Below, piece after piece: positions 1-7,867 of a stretch of DNA of 64,000 nucleotides. The translations under genes and the position numbers were made by a program. The stretch is from Aureimonas endophytica. GTDB taxonomy: Bacteria > Pseudomonadota > Alphaproteobacteria > Rhizobiales > Rhizobiaceae. The stretch spans positions 62,001 to 126,000 of the forward strand of contig NZ_BMIQ01000009.1 in NCBI RefSeq assembly GCF_014642635.1, in the 5' to 3' direction. Every line of letters begins with the position of its first letter. Within the stretch, counting starts at the first letter, position 1. The notes beneath the pieces were generated by a model. The model ran no database searches, was not told the DNA's origin, and worked only from the letters and a program-made list of their open reading frames with translations.

Positions 1-2580
1 CTTCTGGCCGGGACCGCCCTGTCGCCGACGACGGCGGCCGCTCAGGATCCGGCGCCGGTCGCCGAGGCTTCGGGCTCCCTGATCGCCGGGGGCGGCACGG
101 GCACCATCAGCCTGATGGTGCCGTGGCTCCAGCCGGGGAACCAGGTCGTCTTCACCGATGCCCGCGCCCATCTGGTCGATGGCGGCGCCTATGGCGCCAG
201 CCTTGGCCTCGGCGCCCGGGCGGCGGTCACGCCGGACTGGACGCTCGGCGCCAATGTCTATCTCGACTATCTCGATACGGCGCGGGACAACGGCTTCACG
301 CAGGCGGGCTTCGGTCTCGAAGCCTTTCACGGCGACCTGGAGGTCCGGGCCAATGCCTATCTGCCGCTCGGGGACCGGACGCGCGCCGACCATGAGTTCG
401 ACCGCCTCTTCCTCGACAGCGGCCAGCTGTTCTTCCGGCAGGGTCAGGAACAGGCGCTGCGCGGCGCCGATGCCGAAATCGGCGGGCGGCTGCCCGTCTT
501 CGCCGCGGATTCGCCCGTCACGCTGAAGGCCTTCGTCGGCGGTTTCGTCCATGACGGGGAGGGGATCGACACCGATCCCGGCGTCTCGACCCGGGCCGAA
601 CTATCCTTCGCGGCGCTGCCGGGCCTTGCCGCCGGCTCGGCGCTCACGGTCGGCCTCGGCGCGACCTATAGCGAGCGCGACAAGGGCGATCTCTTCGCGA
701 GCCTGCGCCTGCGCGTGCCGCTCGGCGGCCAGGGCGGGCGCAACACCGAGACGGACCCGATGCTGCGGCGGGTGGAGCGCGCGCCCACCATCCGGACGCA
801 TGTCGGCACGACGGGCGCCCGGGAGGCGACGGTCTTCGCCGATAGCGGCGAGATGATCGGCGGCGTGGCCGAGCTTTCGGCGGCATCCGGCGATGCGGCC
901 GCTCTCAATGCCCTCGCCGCCGCCCAAGGGCGCAACGGCCTGCTGCTCGCCTCCGGCACGATCGATCTCGACGCGCCTCTCGTTCTCGGCACGGAGCAGC
1001 GGCTTCTCGGCGCCAATCAGCGGCTCGCCGTGCGTAGCGCGCGCAGCGGCATCGTCACCTCGTTCGGAACGGCGGGCCCGAATGCCGTGCTGCGCGGCAC
1101 CAATGCGGCGGCGGATGTCCTCGTGCTCGGCGACGGCGCGACGGTGGCGCAGATCGGCGTCGTCGGCGGGCGCAACGGCATCGCCGCCAACAGCCTCGGC
1201 GGGGTGCTCCTGTCGGATGTCACCGTTTCGGGCGCGGCGGCGAACGGCATCGCCCTCAGCGGCGTCGATCGGGCCGTGCTGCGGAACGTCACGGTGGTCG
1301 GGGCCGGCGCGAACGGGCTCGCGATGAGCGGCGGAACGAGCCTCGTCGCCGCCAATCTCGTCCTCGCCGACACGGGATCGAGCGGCATCCGGCTCGACGG
1401 CGTCGGCACGACCACATTGGAGACCGTGACGGTTCGCAACACCGGCGGCATCGGCGTCGCCGTGCAGGGCGGGGCGAGTTTCCAGGCCGAATCCCTGACC
1501 GTGGCGAATTCCGGCGCGGATGCCCTGGTGCTCGACGGGATCGACCGGAGCCGGCTGACGGCCCTTTCCGTCTCCCATGCGCAGGGGCGGGGCATCGCCG
1601 TCAATGGCGGCAGCGACCTCGAACTCGCCGATGTTTCGGTCAGCGACACGGGAGACGACGGCATCCGGCTCGACGGCGTGAACCGGCTCTCCGCCGAGGC
1701 GATCCGGATCGCGCGGACCAGCGGCACCGGCCTGACGCTGAATGGCGGCTCGAATGTCGCCATCGCCGGAGCCCTCGTCGCCGATACGGCGGCGGGCGGC
1801 GTCGTTCTCAACGGCGTCGACGGTTTCGCGGGCAGGGATCTTCGGATCGCCCGGTCGGGCGCTGCCGGCGTCACGGTCAATGGCGGCCGGAGCTTCTCCA
1901 TCGGCGGCTTGGAGATCGCCAATACGGCCTCGGATGCCGTGACGCTCAACGGCGTCGACAGCGCCACGCTGTCGGCCGGCCGGCTGGAGCGGACCGGCGG
2001 CAGCGGCATCGTCGCGAATGGCGGGGCGAGCTTCAGCGCTTCCGACCTCGCCATCGCCTCGGTCGGCGCGACGGGCATGACCCTGAACGCCGTCGACCGC
2101 GTCGCCTTGAACGCCGTCCGGATCGCCGCGACGGGCACCGAGGGGCTTGTCGTCAACGATGCCGGCAGCCTTACGGCCGTCGATCTCGGCGTGGCGCGAA
2201 CCGGCGGCGACGGCGTCCAGATCAACCGAGCCGGACAGGCCTCCTTCGTGTCGCTCCTCGTCTCCGATGTCGGCGGCAACGGCGTCACCCTCAACCAGGG
2301 CGCCATGATCGCCTTCGATGGGGTCGCGATCGGCAATGTCGGCGGCAACGGTCTCGGCGTGACGAATGTCGCCGGCCTGTCCTTGGCGGATTTCACCGTC
2401 GACGGCGCCGGCCAGGCCGGGTTCCGGGCGAGCGGCGCCAGCCGCGACTTCGACGGCGATCTCACCGTGCGCAATTCGGCGCGCGCCTGTTCGTCCGACG
2501 GCACGGCCAGCCTGACGCAGACGGGCGGCGCCGTCTTCACCATCAACGGCGTGGTCACCGATCCGGCGACCTGTCCCTGA
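1..2580 (+). CDS. Inverse-autotransporter-like protein with beta-helix passenger (5' end missing)
   Basis: The reading frame is open from the first base, so the true start lies upstream; the ATG at 115 is internal. The first visible residues (LLAGTALSPTTAAAQ) look like the end of a signal peptide with a cleavage site after Ala. Window residues about 25-245 resemble the inverse autotransporter (intimin/invasin) beta-barrel family: alternating beta strands such as GASLGLGARAAV, WTLGANVYLDYLDT and VRANAYLPLG. Residues 409-822 are 18 consecutive 23-residue repeats without a gap, as expected for a right-handed parallel beta-helix. A short tail follows with two cysteines (ARACSSDG and DPATCP) that could close a C-terminal cap. 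The order (N-terminal barrel, C-terminal passenger) fits an inverse autotransporter, but the helix replaces the usual Ig-like domains. Likely surface-exposed; ligand unknown. A carbohydrate-active role is possible but no catalytic motif is visible. Confidence 0.7.
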   Translation, partial: LLAGTALSPTTAAAQDPAPVAEASGSLIAGGGTGTISLMVPWLQPGNQVVFTDARAHLVDGGAYGASLGLGARAAVTPDWTLGANVYLDYLDTARDNGFTQAGFGLEAFHGDLEVRANAYLPLGDRTRADHEFDRLFLDSGQLFFRQGQEQALRGADAEIGGRLPVFAADSPVTLKAFVGGFVHDGEGIDTDPGVSTRAELSFAALPGLAAGSALTVGLGATYSERDKGDLFASLRLRVPLGGQGGRNTETDPMLRRVERAPTIRTHVGTTGAREATVFADSGEMIGGVAELSAASGDAAALNALAAAQGRNGLLLASGTIDLDAPLVLGTEQRLLGANQRLAVRSARSGIVTSFGTAGPNAVLRGTNAAADVLVLGDGATVAQIGVVGGRNGIAANSLGGVLLSDVTVSGAAANGIALSGVDRAVLRNVTVVGAGANGLAMSGGTSLVAANLVLADTGSSGIRLDGVGTTTLETVTVRNTGGIGVAVQGGASFQAESLTVANSGADALVLDGIDRSRLTALSVSHAQGRGIAVNGGSDLELADVSVSDTGDDGIRLDGVNRLSAEAIRIARTSGTGLTLNGGSNVAIAGALVADTAAGGVVLNGVDGFAGRDLRIARSGAAGVTVNGGRSFSIGGLEIANTASDAVTLNGVDSATLSAGRLERTGGSGIVANGGASFSASDLAIASVGATGMTLNAVDRVALNAVRIAATGTEGLVVNDAGSLTAVDLGVARTGGDGVQINRAGQASFVSLLVSDVGGNGVTLNQGAMIAFDGVAIGNVGGNGLGVTNVAGLSLADFTVDGAGQAGFRASGASRDFDGDLTVRNSARACSSDGTASLTQTGGAVFTINGVVTDPATCP
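1225..2466 (+). repeat. 18 x 69-bp coding repeats (23-residue beta-helix coils)
   Basis: Eighteen units of exactly 69 bp run without insertion or deletion. Each unit has the plan [VI]-x-x-[TA]-G-x-x-G-[IVL]-x-[LV]-x-G. Units alternate in the next position: odd units mostly carry 'GVD' or 'GVN', even units mostly 'GG', so the larger period is 46 residues. The last four units lose this alternation. Confidence 0.9.
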
Positions 2581-2773
2581 CCGATTCGAAGGGGCACGAG
2601 CGGTGGGATCGCGGCGCGCGCCCGCTTCGACCGCCGGAATCGCTGCGGCGTTAACCGACTGTTATCCTTATCGAACTATATCTGAGGTCGTTCAAATTCT
2701 TCGCGTCGCCGTGCCGGAACTCCACCGCAATTGGCCGGTTGGTTGGGCCCGACGACAAGAAGCGAGACCGATC

Positions 2774-2962
2774 ATGACCGCGACCGAAGCCATCCGGGCC
2801 GTCGAGACCTGCGCCATCACCGAGGCCGAAGCCCTGCGGCGGACCGGTGCGACAACGATGGTCGCACTCTATCGCATGGCGATCCTTGAACTGGCGCCGC
2901 ATCTGCGCGACCATCGTGGCGAGACCGCAGGCGCGTCGCGGAAGGCGGCCAAGGCCGCCTGA
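2774..2962 (+). CDS. Small hypothetical protein (62 aa)
   Basis: I do not recognise a family. The frame is open from 2603, but the ATG at 2774 has a purine-rich stretch (gaagcgag) just upstream, and the stretch before it is AT-rich and looks like a promoter region (TTATCC and CTATATC around 2660-2682). The product is alanine-rich and probably helical: MTATEAIRAVETCAITEAE at the N-terminus and a basic Lys/Ala tail. It sits alone between the autotransporter gene and another small gene on the same strand, 56 bp before the latter. Function unknown; the size and position would also fit a spurious call. Confidence 0.4.
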   Translation: MTATEAIRAVETCAITEAEALRRTGATTMVALYRMAILELAPHLRDHRGETAGASRKAAKAA

Positions 2963-3018
2963 CCCACTCAGCCATCGCAGAGCATTCAGCCCCCAGCACT
3001 CTCCGGGAGGAGAACGGC

Positions 3019-3345
3019 ATGACCTCGCATCCGGCGACCCAGACATCCTGCCCGGTTCCGCTCGAACTGCTGGCGCTGCTTCTGCGCTGCGGCGAGGTCC
3101 GGCTCGGCGCCATCCTCGGCCAGCTGCCGGACACGCGCCGCGCCGCGCTCGCCTTCTACTGCTTCGAGCGCTATCACCTGCGCCGGCTCGGCTTCGCCGT
3201 CGCCGCCCATTGCGCGCCGGCCGCGCTCGAAGCGGCGGGCCTTGAGGCCGGGGAGCACCTCATGGATCTCGCCCGCAGCGCGGCGGGCCGGGCGGAGGCG
3301 GCGCGGCACGGGACTCAGCGGCCGGCGCTCCCCCGCGCGGCCTGA
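3019..3345 (+). CDS. Hypothetical protein (108 aa)
   Basis: A strong ribosome binding site (GGGAGGAG) lies 6-7 bases before the ATG, which is the main support. The product has no signal peptide. It begins with a hydrophobic helix (PLELLALLLRCGEVRLGAIL), continues with a Arg/Tyr-rich helix (AFYCFERYHLRRLGF) and ends in an Ala/Arg-rich tail. It contains three cysteines but no recognisable metal-binding spacing. It is transcribed toward the minus-strand SIS gene and ends 16 bp from it. No family is recognised. Confidence 0.5.
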   Translation: MTSHPATQTSCPVPLELLALLLRCGEVRLGAILGQLPDTRRAALAFYCFERYHLRRLGFAVAAHCAPAALEAAGLEAGEHLMDLARSAAGRAEAARHGTQRPALPRAA

Positions 3346-3361
3346 GCCGCTCGGCGAAGGC

Positions 3362-3925
3362 CTATTCGAGATTGGTGTGCCGGGCGCGCATCGCGTCCGG
3401 CGTCGCGCCGAGGCGATCGCGCAGCTTCAGGATCATCACCTCGAACAGGACGAAGAGCGCGCCCTCGTAGAGCGAGCCCATCGGCAGGACGGAACTGCGC
3501 GCCGGCCCGTGGTCGTCCGCCATGGTCTGGGCCGGCAGGTGAAGAACCTGATCGGCGAGCTTCGGCGCGCGTCCTTCGGGCTGGGCCGTGATCACCAGCA
3601 CCTTCGCGCCGGCCTCGCGGGCGACGCCGATCAGCGCCAAAGCCGTCGAGATCTCGCCGGGGCCGACCGTCACGAGAAAGAGATCGCCGGGGCCGACCGG
3701 CGGCGTGGTCATATCGCCTTCGACCGCCACCGGCACGCCCATGTGATAGAGCCGCATGGCGAAGCCCATGATCTGCAGGCGCTCGCGCCCGCCGCCGAAG
3801 ACGACCGTGCTCTTCGCCTCGGCGATCGCGGCGACCGCCCGTTCGACCTCGGCATCGTCGATGCGGTCGAAGACGCTGCCGAGCTCCTCGATGGCGGTGC
3901 GGTAAAGGGGCGAGCTCTGGCCCAT
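3362..3925 (-). CDS. SIS-domain isomerase, 6-phospho-3-hexuloisomerase-like
   Basis: The 187-residue product is a single SIS (sugar isomerase) domain of the size of HxlB/PHI, the enzyme that interconverts 3-hexulose-6-phosphate and fructose-6-phosphate. Visible family signs are VVFGGGRERLQIMGFAMRL, the phosphosugar-binding segment VTVGPGEISTALALI, and LPMGSLYEGALFVLFEVMI, which carries the conserved Glu of the PHI family. The ATG at 3925 was chosen over the longer frame because GGGAG lies just upstream and the family N-terminus begins there. No hexulose-phosphate synthase gene is nearby, so a ribulose monophosphate role is not shown; it may act on another ketose phosphate. It lies downstream of the LonN-domain gene on the same strand, after a 139-bp gap holding GC-rich hairpins. 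Confidence 0.75.
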   Translation of the reverse strand: MGQSSPLYRTAIEELGSVFDRIDDAEVERAVAAIAEAKSTVVFGGGRERLQIMGFAMRLYHMGVPVAVEGDMTTPPVGPGDLFLVTVGPGEISTALALIGVAREAGAKVLVITAQPEGRAPKLADQVLHLPAQTMADDHGPARSSVLPMGSLYEGALFVLFEVMILKLRDRLGATPDAMRARHTNLE

Positions 3926-4064
3926 GGATGGCTCCCGTCTGTCCGTCGAATCGCCCTCTCCCGGGGCGCATGCGGCGGCAGTCTTGCCGCCGGAGGACGC
4001 GACAGGGAAGACGATCCGGCCCCCGCGACTTGAAATCGCGAGGCCGGGCCGGCGCGCGGATCGC

Positions 4065-4745
4065 CTATTGCAGGATGACGCCGTCGTCGCTGCCCTGGCG
4101 GGCAAGCTGGATCTCGGTGATGGCGATCAGCGTCTCGGCCCGCGTCTTCAGGTCGTTCGCCTCGAGCAGCGCCTGCTTCTCGGCCGCGCCATAGGGCGCC
4201 ATCATGCACATGGCGTTCACCAGCATCTCGTTCGAGGCCTTGGCGACGCTGTCCCAGTCGGCCTCCAGCTGGTTGGCCTCGAGATAGCTGCGGAAGGTGC
4301 GCAGGAGCGTGTCCCGGTCGACGAGCTCGGCTTCGGCATCCTGGTCGAGATCGCAGAGGAAGGGCGTGACGCGGGCCTGCCGGTAGGGCTGCCCCGTCCC
4401 GATCTCGCCTTCCAGCCGAAAGCGGGCGATGCCGTGGAGATTGATGATGTAGCGGCCGTCGCCGGTTTCGGCGAGAGAGGTGATGCGCCCCAGGCAGCCG
4501 ACCTCGCAGAGCGCCGGCTCGCCGTCCTTGCCGACCGCGCCGTCGAAGCTCGGCTGGATCATGCCGATCACCCGCGTGCCGGCCATCGCCTCGTCGATCA
4601 TCGCGAGATAGCGCGGCTCGAAGATGTTGAGCGGCATCTGGCCGCCCGGCAGGAGCAGGGCGCCTTCCAGCGGAAAGAGCGCCACCTCGCGCGGAAGATC
4701 GCTTTCGCTGCGATAGTTCACATTGCCGGCAACGACCACGGACAC
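4065..4745 (-). CDS. LON N-terminal (substrate-binding) domain protein
   Basis: A 226-residue stand-alone copy of the domain found at the N-terminus of Lon protease. Typical features are the opening strand ALFPLEGALLLPGGQMPLNIFEPRYLAMI, IGMIQP, and the CEVGCLGRI segment with two cysteines, as in bacterial LonN proteins. No ATPase or protease domain follows, so it cannot be a protease itself; the role is usually given as peptide or substrate binding, and is poorly defined. It follows the thioredoxin-TPR (chaperone-like) gene by 84 bp on the same strand, an arrangement common in alphaproteobacteria, suggesting a shared role in protein quality control (inference). Confidence 0.85.
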   Translation of the reverse strand: MSVVVAGNVNYRSESDLPREVALFPLEGALLLPGGQMPLNIFEPRYLAMIDEAMAGTRVIGMIQPSFDGAVGKDGEPALCEVGCLGRITSLAETGDGRYIINLHGIARFRLEGEIGTGQPYRQARVTPFLCDLDQDAEAELVDRDTLLRTFRSYLEANQLEADWDSVAKASNEMLVNAMCMMAPYGAAEKQALLEANDLKTRAETLIAITEIQLARQGSDDGVILQ

Positions 4746-4829
4746 GACCTCCTTCCAAGCCCCTGTGATCTGGCGCCGGAACCGGGAAACTCAAGCCTTC
4801 TGGCCTTATCGCTCCCGGTTCCGCGACGC

Positions 4830-5822
4830 TCAGGAAAAGAGCAGGGTCGAGAGCTTGCGGCGCGCGTCCCGGGTGGCGGGGTCGGCGGCGCCCCAGACGT
4901 CGAAGAATTCGAGGAGCTTGCGCCGCGCCCCGTCCTCGTTCCAGGTCCGGTCGCGCCGGGTGATCTCGAGGAGAAGATCCGCCGCCTCGCCGCGATGACC
5001 CTTCGCCTGGGCGATGAGCGCGAGATCGAAGCGCGCCTGATGGTCGTTCGGATCGGCCTCGACGCGCCGTTGCAGCGCCACCGGATCGCCGAGACCGGCG
5101 ATCTCGGCGGCAAGCTTCAGCCGCGTCCTGAGGCCGGAGAGCAGCGGATCGTTCCGCTTCTCGGCGGGGACGCGCTCCAGCAGCGCCTCGGCGCGGGTCG
5201 CGTCGCCGGAGACGAGATAGCATTCGGCGAGGCCCGCGATGGCGCCGACATGCTCCGGCTCCTCCTGCAGCACGGCGGCGAAGAGCTGGGCGGCGCCGGC
5301 GACGTCCTTCTCGGCGAGGCGCGCCTGCGCCTCCTCCAGGGCCATCTCCAGGGGATCGCCGCCGCCGGCCGCGCCGCCGGTGAGACGGTCGATGAAGGCC
5401 TTCACCTCGCTTTCCGGCAGGGCGCCCATGAAGCCGTCGACGGGCTGGCCGTTGACGAAGGCGAAGACGGCGGGAATCGAGCGCACGCCGAGCTGGCCGG
5501 CGATGGAGGGATGGTCGTCGATGTTCATCTTGGCGAGGCGCACCCGGCCGCCGGCCGCCACCACCGCGCGTTCGAGGATCGGCGTCAGCTGCTTGCAGGG
5601 GCCGCACCAGGGCGCCCAAAAATCGACGATCACCGGCTGGCTGCGCGAGGCGACGATGACGTCCTGCGAGAAGGAGGCGGTGGTGACGTCCTTCACGAGA
5701 TCGCCGCCCGCCGGCGCCGCGCCTGCGCCCGCGCCTGCCGCCGCTCCGGGCGCGGGCTGCGGTGCGGGGCGCGGCCGCGCGCCCGGCAGGCCGAATCGCG
5801 AACCGAAAGATCCGTTGCTCAC
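4830..5822 (-). CDS. cnoX: Thioredoxin-TPR co-chaperone (CnoX/YbbN family)
   Basis: The 330-residue product has a Pro/Ala-rich N-terminal linker (to about residue 40), a thioredoxin domain (about 45-150) with an intact active site WCGPC at residues 72-76, and a C-terminal tetratricopeptide-like region (about 160-330). This is the CnoX/YbbN architecture: a holdase that protects clients from oxidative aggregation and passes them to GroEL or DnaK. Unlike E. coli CnoX, whose site is SQHC, this one keeps both cysteines and could also reduce disulfides or mixed disulfides. Its start codon overlaps the stop of the upstream prolyl-tRNA editing gene (ATGA), so the two are translationally coupled. Confidence 0.88.
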   Translation of the reverse strand: MSNGSFGSRFGLPGARPRPAPQPAPGAAAGAGAGAAPAGGDLVKDVTTASFSQDVIVASRSQPVIVDFWAPWCGPCKQLTPILERAVVAAGGRVRLAKMNIDDHPSIAGQLGVRSIPAVFAFVNGQPVDGFMGALPESEVKAFIDRLTGGAAGGGDPLEMALEEAQARLAEKDVAGAAQLFAAVLQEEPEHVGAIAGLAECYLVSGDATRAEALLERVPAEKRNDPLLSGLRTRLKLAAEIAGLGDPVALQRRVEADPNDHQARFDLALIAQAKGHRGEAADLLLEITRRDRTWNEDGARRKLLEFFDVWGAADPATRDARRKLSTLLFS

Positions 5823-6376
5823 TTCAAGCCTCCTTGGGTCTCGCCCGCCGTCTCGGGCGACGCCTCGATTCCCGCCGGTCCGCCAAGGTCCGCGACCCGG
5901 GGCTCGTGCCCCGTCGCCGCGAAGAACCGCAGGAGATCGTCGCGCCGGATGGTCGTCGTCGCCGTGTTGGTGAGCGGATGGCAGTTCACCATATCGTGCG
6001 CGGCAAGGGCCGCATCAAGCACGAGCGAGACCTGCCGCGCCTCGTCGTTGAGAAGCGCGAAGGCGGTCACCGAGCCCGGCTCGACGCCGAGCGCCTCGCG
6101 CATGCGCCCGGCATCGACGAAGGACAGACGCCCGCTCGCGCCGATGCGCTGGTGTAGGGACTTGAGGTCCACCATGCTGTCCTCCTCGGCGACGACGAGG
6201 AACAGCCGGCCCTTCTTGTCCTTCAGAAACAGATTCTTGGTGTGGCCGCCCGCGATCGTTCCCCGGAGGGCGCGGCTTTCCTCGACGGTGAAGAGCGGCA
6301 GATGGTCCGTGGTCACCGTCTCGATGCCGAGACCGGCGAGAAACTGAAAAAGCTCGTCACGGGTTCGGGCAGCCAC
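5819..6376 (-). CDS. proX: Prolyl-tRNA editing protein (ProXp/YbaK family)
   Basis: A 185-residue free-standing editing domain of the type that hydrolyses mischarged Ala-tRNA(Pro) in trans. Supporting motifs are GGHTKNLFLKDKKGRLFLVV (with the conserved Lys of the YbaK/ProX fold), LSFVDAGRMREALGVEPGSVTAFAL, and NCHPLTNTATTTI near the C-terminus, which is diagnostic of the ProX/PrdX group. It is the first gene of a minus-strand group proX-cnoX-lonN and overlaps cnoX by 4 bp. The name proX is also used for an unrelated glycine-betaine binding protein. The likely start at 6376 places the family N-terminus (RDELFQFLAGLGI) a few residues in. Confidence 0.88.
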   Translation of the reverse strand: MAARTRDELFQFLAGLGIETVTTDHLPLFTVEESRALRGTIAGGHTKNLFLKDKKGRLFLVVAEEDSMVDLKSLHQRIGASGRLSFVDAGRMREALGVEPGSVTAFALLNDEARQVSLVLDAALAAHDMVNCHPLTNTATTTIRRDDLLRFFAATGHEPRVADLGGPAGIEASPETAGETQGGLK

Positions 6377-6520
6377 GATCCACTCCTTCGGCGGCCCGCG
6401 ACGGGGGCGAGGGCCCGCCCGGCGCGGGTTCGGCCGCCTGCGCTGTGCTATGCAAAAGCGCGGCGCCGGGCAAGCGGGAAGGGCGGGACGGAGATTTCAT
6501 CGAAGCATCGCAAAAGGCGC

Positions 6521-6549
6521 TTGCATTCGAAAAAGCTTTCGGCCATATA
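6521..6549 (+). promoter_or_regulatory. Putative promoter of the tRNA-Gly gene
   Basis: A -35-like TTGCAT (6521-6526) and a -10-like CATATA (6544-6549) are separated by 17 bp, 41 bp before the tRNA. The surrounding AT-rich stretch stands out from the local GC-rich sequence. Confidence 0.55.
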
Positions 6550-6589
6550 GCCCTCACCGCAGCGAACGACAACGCCGCTGCCGGAGCGG

Positions 6590-6664
6590 GCGGGTGTAGC
6601 TCAGGGGTAGAGCACAACCTTGCCAAGGTTGGGGTCGAGGGTTCGAATCCCTTCGCCCGCTCCA
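6590..6664 (+). tRNA. tRNA-Gly (anticodon GCC)
   Basis: The sequence folds as a cloverleaf. The acceptor strand GCGGGTG (6590-6596) pairs with CGCCCGC (6654-6660) including one G-U pair. The D arm is GCTC...GAGC. The anticodon stem CAACC/GGTTG encloses TTGCCAA with GCC at 6622-6624. The T arm carries GTTCGAATC. The discriminator T is followed by an encoded CCA (6662-6664). No integrase or att-like repeat is seen next to it. Confidence 0.97.
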
Positions 6665-6823
6665 AATTTTCCCTCTTAAATCGGTATGTAAGAGAGCGCG
6701 GTAGGCAGCTGCTTTGCTGGCGCGCGAAGGCAGTCGCTTCTTGTCGGCGAAGTGTAAGCCGGCAAATTCGCGTTTCGGAATCGCTGCGGCGGCGTTCGGC
6801 GTGAAAACTTGATTCGATGAACG

Positions 6824-6862
6824 GGCGGGGACGATTCGCTGCCTGCCGAATCGCTCCCCGCC
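6824..6862 (-). terminator. Hairpin after the LysR gene
   Basis: An imperfect inverted repeat: GGCGGGG pairs with CCCCGCC, a small bulge, then CGATTCG pairs with CGAATCG around an 8-base loop. It starts 5 bp past the LysR stop codon. No long U-run follows on the minus strand, so its strength is uncertain. Confidence 0.4.
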
Positions 6863-6867
6863 TTCCT

Positions 6868-7761
6868 TCACTGTCCCGGCAGATAACCCCGCAGCAGGAC
6901 GTCGCGCACATGCACGACGCGCGGATGGCGCAGCGCCGTCTTGTTCCAGGCGAGGAACAGCGTGTTGTCGGGGCCGGGCTTGGCGGTCGGCAGCGTTACG
7001 AGCCGCCCCGCCGCCAGCGCCTCGGCGCAAAGATAGTCCGGCAGCACCGTCCAGCCGGCGCCCGCCTCCGCCATGCCGAGGAGAATCCTGAGGTCCGGGG
7101 CCGTGGCGACGGCCGCCGTCTCGGCCGCCTCGCCGAAGACATGAGCGAAGAAGGCGCCGATCAGCGCCAGATCCTCGTCATAGGCGAGGCAGGGCAGATC
7201 GTTGAGAAGCGCCGCCGAGACCGTCCGGGCCTTTGCCCGCTTGGCGAGAGCAGGCGCGGCGACCATGAGGAGCCGCTCCCGGCCGAGTTCGGAAAAGCCG
7301 AGGCCCTGGCCCTCCGGCTTTGAGGCGGTGACGGCGAGATCGGCTCGGCCCTCGGCGAGCGCGGCATAGATGCGTTCGCGATTGCCGGTCCGGATACGCA
7401 GGCTGAGGCCGTCCGCGAGCAGCGGCGCGAGAGCGGGGCCGACGCGGGCGGAGAGATATTCCGCCGGTCCGACGAGATACACCGTGCCGGCGAGCTGGCT
7501 CGATCGGGCGCGGGCCGAGGCCATCACCGTCTCGATGCTGTCGAAAGCACCGGCGATCTGGCGCGCGAGATCGTCGGCGGCCGGTGTCGGCGCGACGCCG
7601 CGCGCCTCCCGCTTGAACAGCGGCTTGCCCAGCATCGCCTCCAGCGCCGCCAGATGGGCGGAGGCGGCGGGCTGGGTGATGCCGAGCCGCTCGGCGGCGC
7701 GCGTCAGCGATCCGGCGCGATAGGCTTCGAGGAAGGTGCGCAAGGGAACGAGAGGGTTCAT
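6868..7761 (-). CDS. LysR-family transcriptional regulator
   Basis: The N-terminus is a LysR winged helix-turn-helix: FLEAYRAGSLTRAAERLG, then TQPAASAHLAALEAMLGKPL. The rest is the periplasmic-binding-like effector domain (about residues 85-297). The start at 7761 puts the helix-turn-helix at the family's usual distance from the N-terminus; an in-frame ATG at 7797 would add 12 residues (MSHRIFDDSTLV) and cannot be excluded. The gene is divergent from a DJ-1/PfpI gene, with about 100 bp between the start codons. Regulators of this family often control the divergent neighbour, so the PfpI-like gene is the first candidate target (inference). Effector unknown. Confidence 0.88.
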   Translation of the reverse strand: MNPLVPLRTFLEAYRAGSLTRAAERLGITQPAASAHLAALEAMLGKPLFKREARGVAPTPAADDLARQIAGAFDSIETVMASARARSSQLAGTVYLVGPAEYLSARVGPALAPLLADGLSLRIRTGNRERIYAALAEGRADLAVTASKPEGQGLGFSELGRERLLMVAAPALAKRAKARTVSAALLNDLPCLAYDEDLALIGAFFAHVFGEAAETAAVATAPDLRILLGMAEAGAGWTVLPDYLCAEALAAGRLVTLPTAKPGPDNTLFLAWNKTALRHPRVVHVRDVLLRGYLPGQ

Positions 7762-7867
7762 CACCAAGGTCGAGTCATCGAAAATCCGATGGCTCATAGC
7801 ACAAGAGATGATTTCTTCCGCCGTCGCCAATTTGCCAGGCTCTCAGCCGCGAGCAAGGAGCAAGGCG

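Noticed and set aside
1017-2597. 526-codon open frame antisense to the beta-helix gene
   Set aside because: It mirrors a GC-rich repeat coding region, has no family resemblance or ribosome site, and the plus-strand repeats explain the openness.
3709-5619. 636-codon minus-strand frame overlapping the cnoX, lonN and SIS genes
   Set aside because: It runs out of frame through three recognised genes and its translation is Arg/Ala-rich without motifs.
6590-6664. tRNA-Gly as an integration site for a genomic island
   Set aside because: No integrase, no repeated tRNA 3' end and no change in gene character beside it.
6445-6804. Open frame through the tRNA-Gly gene
   Set aside because: It includes the whole tRNA and its promoter, so it is not a gene.
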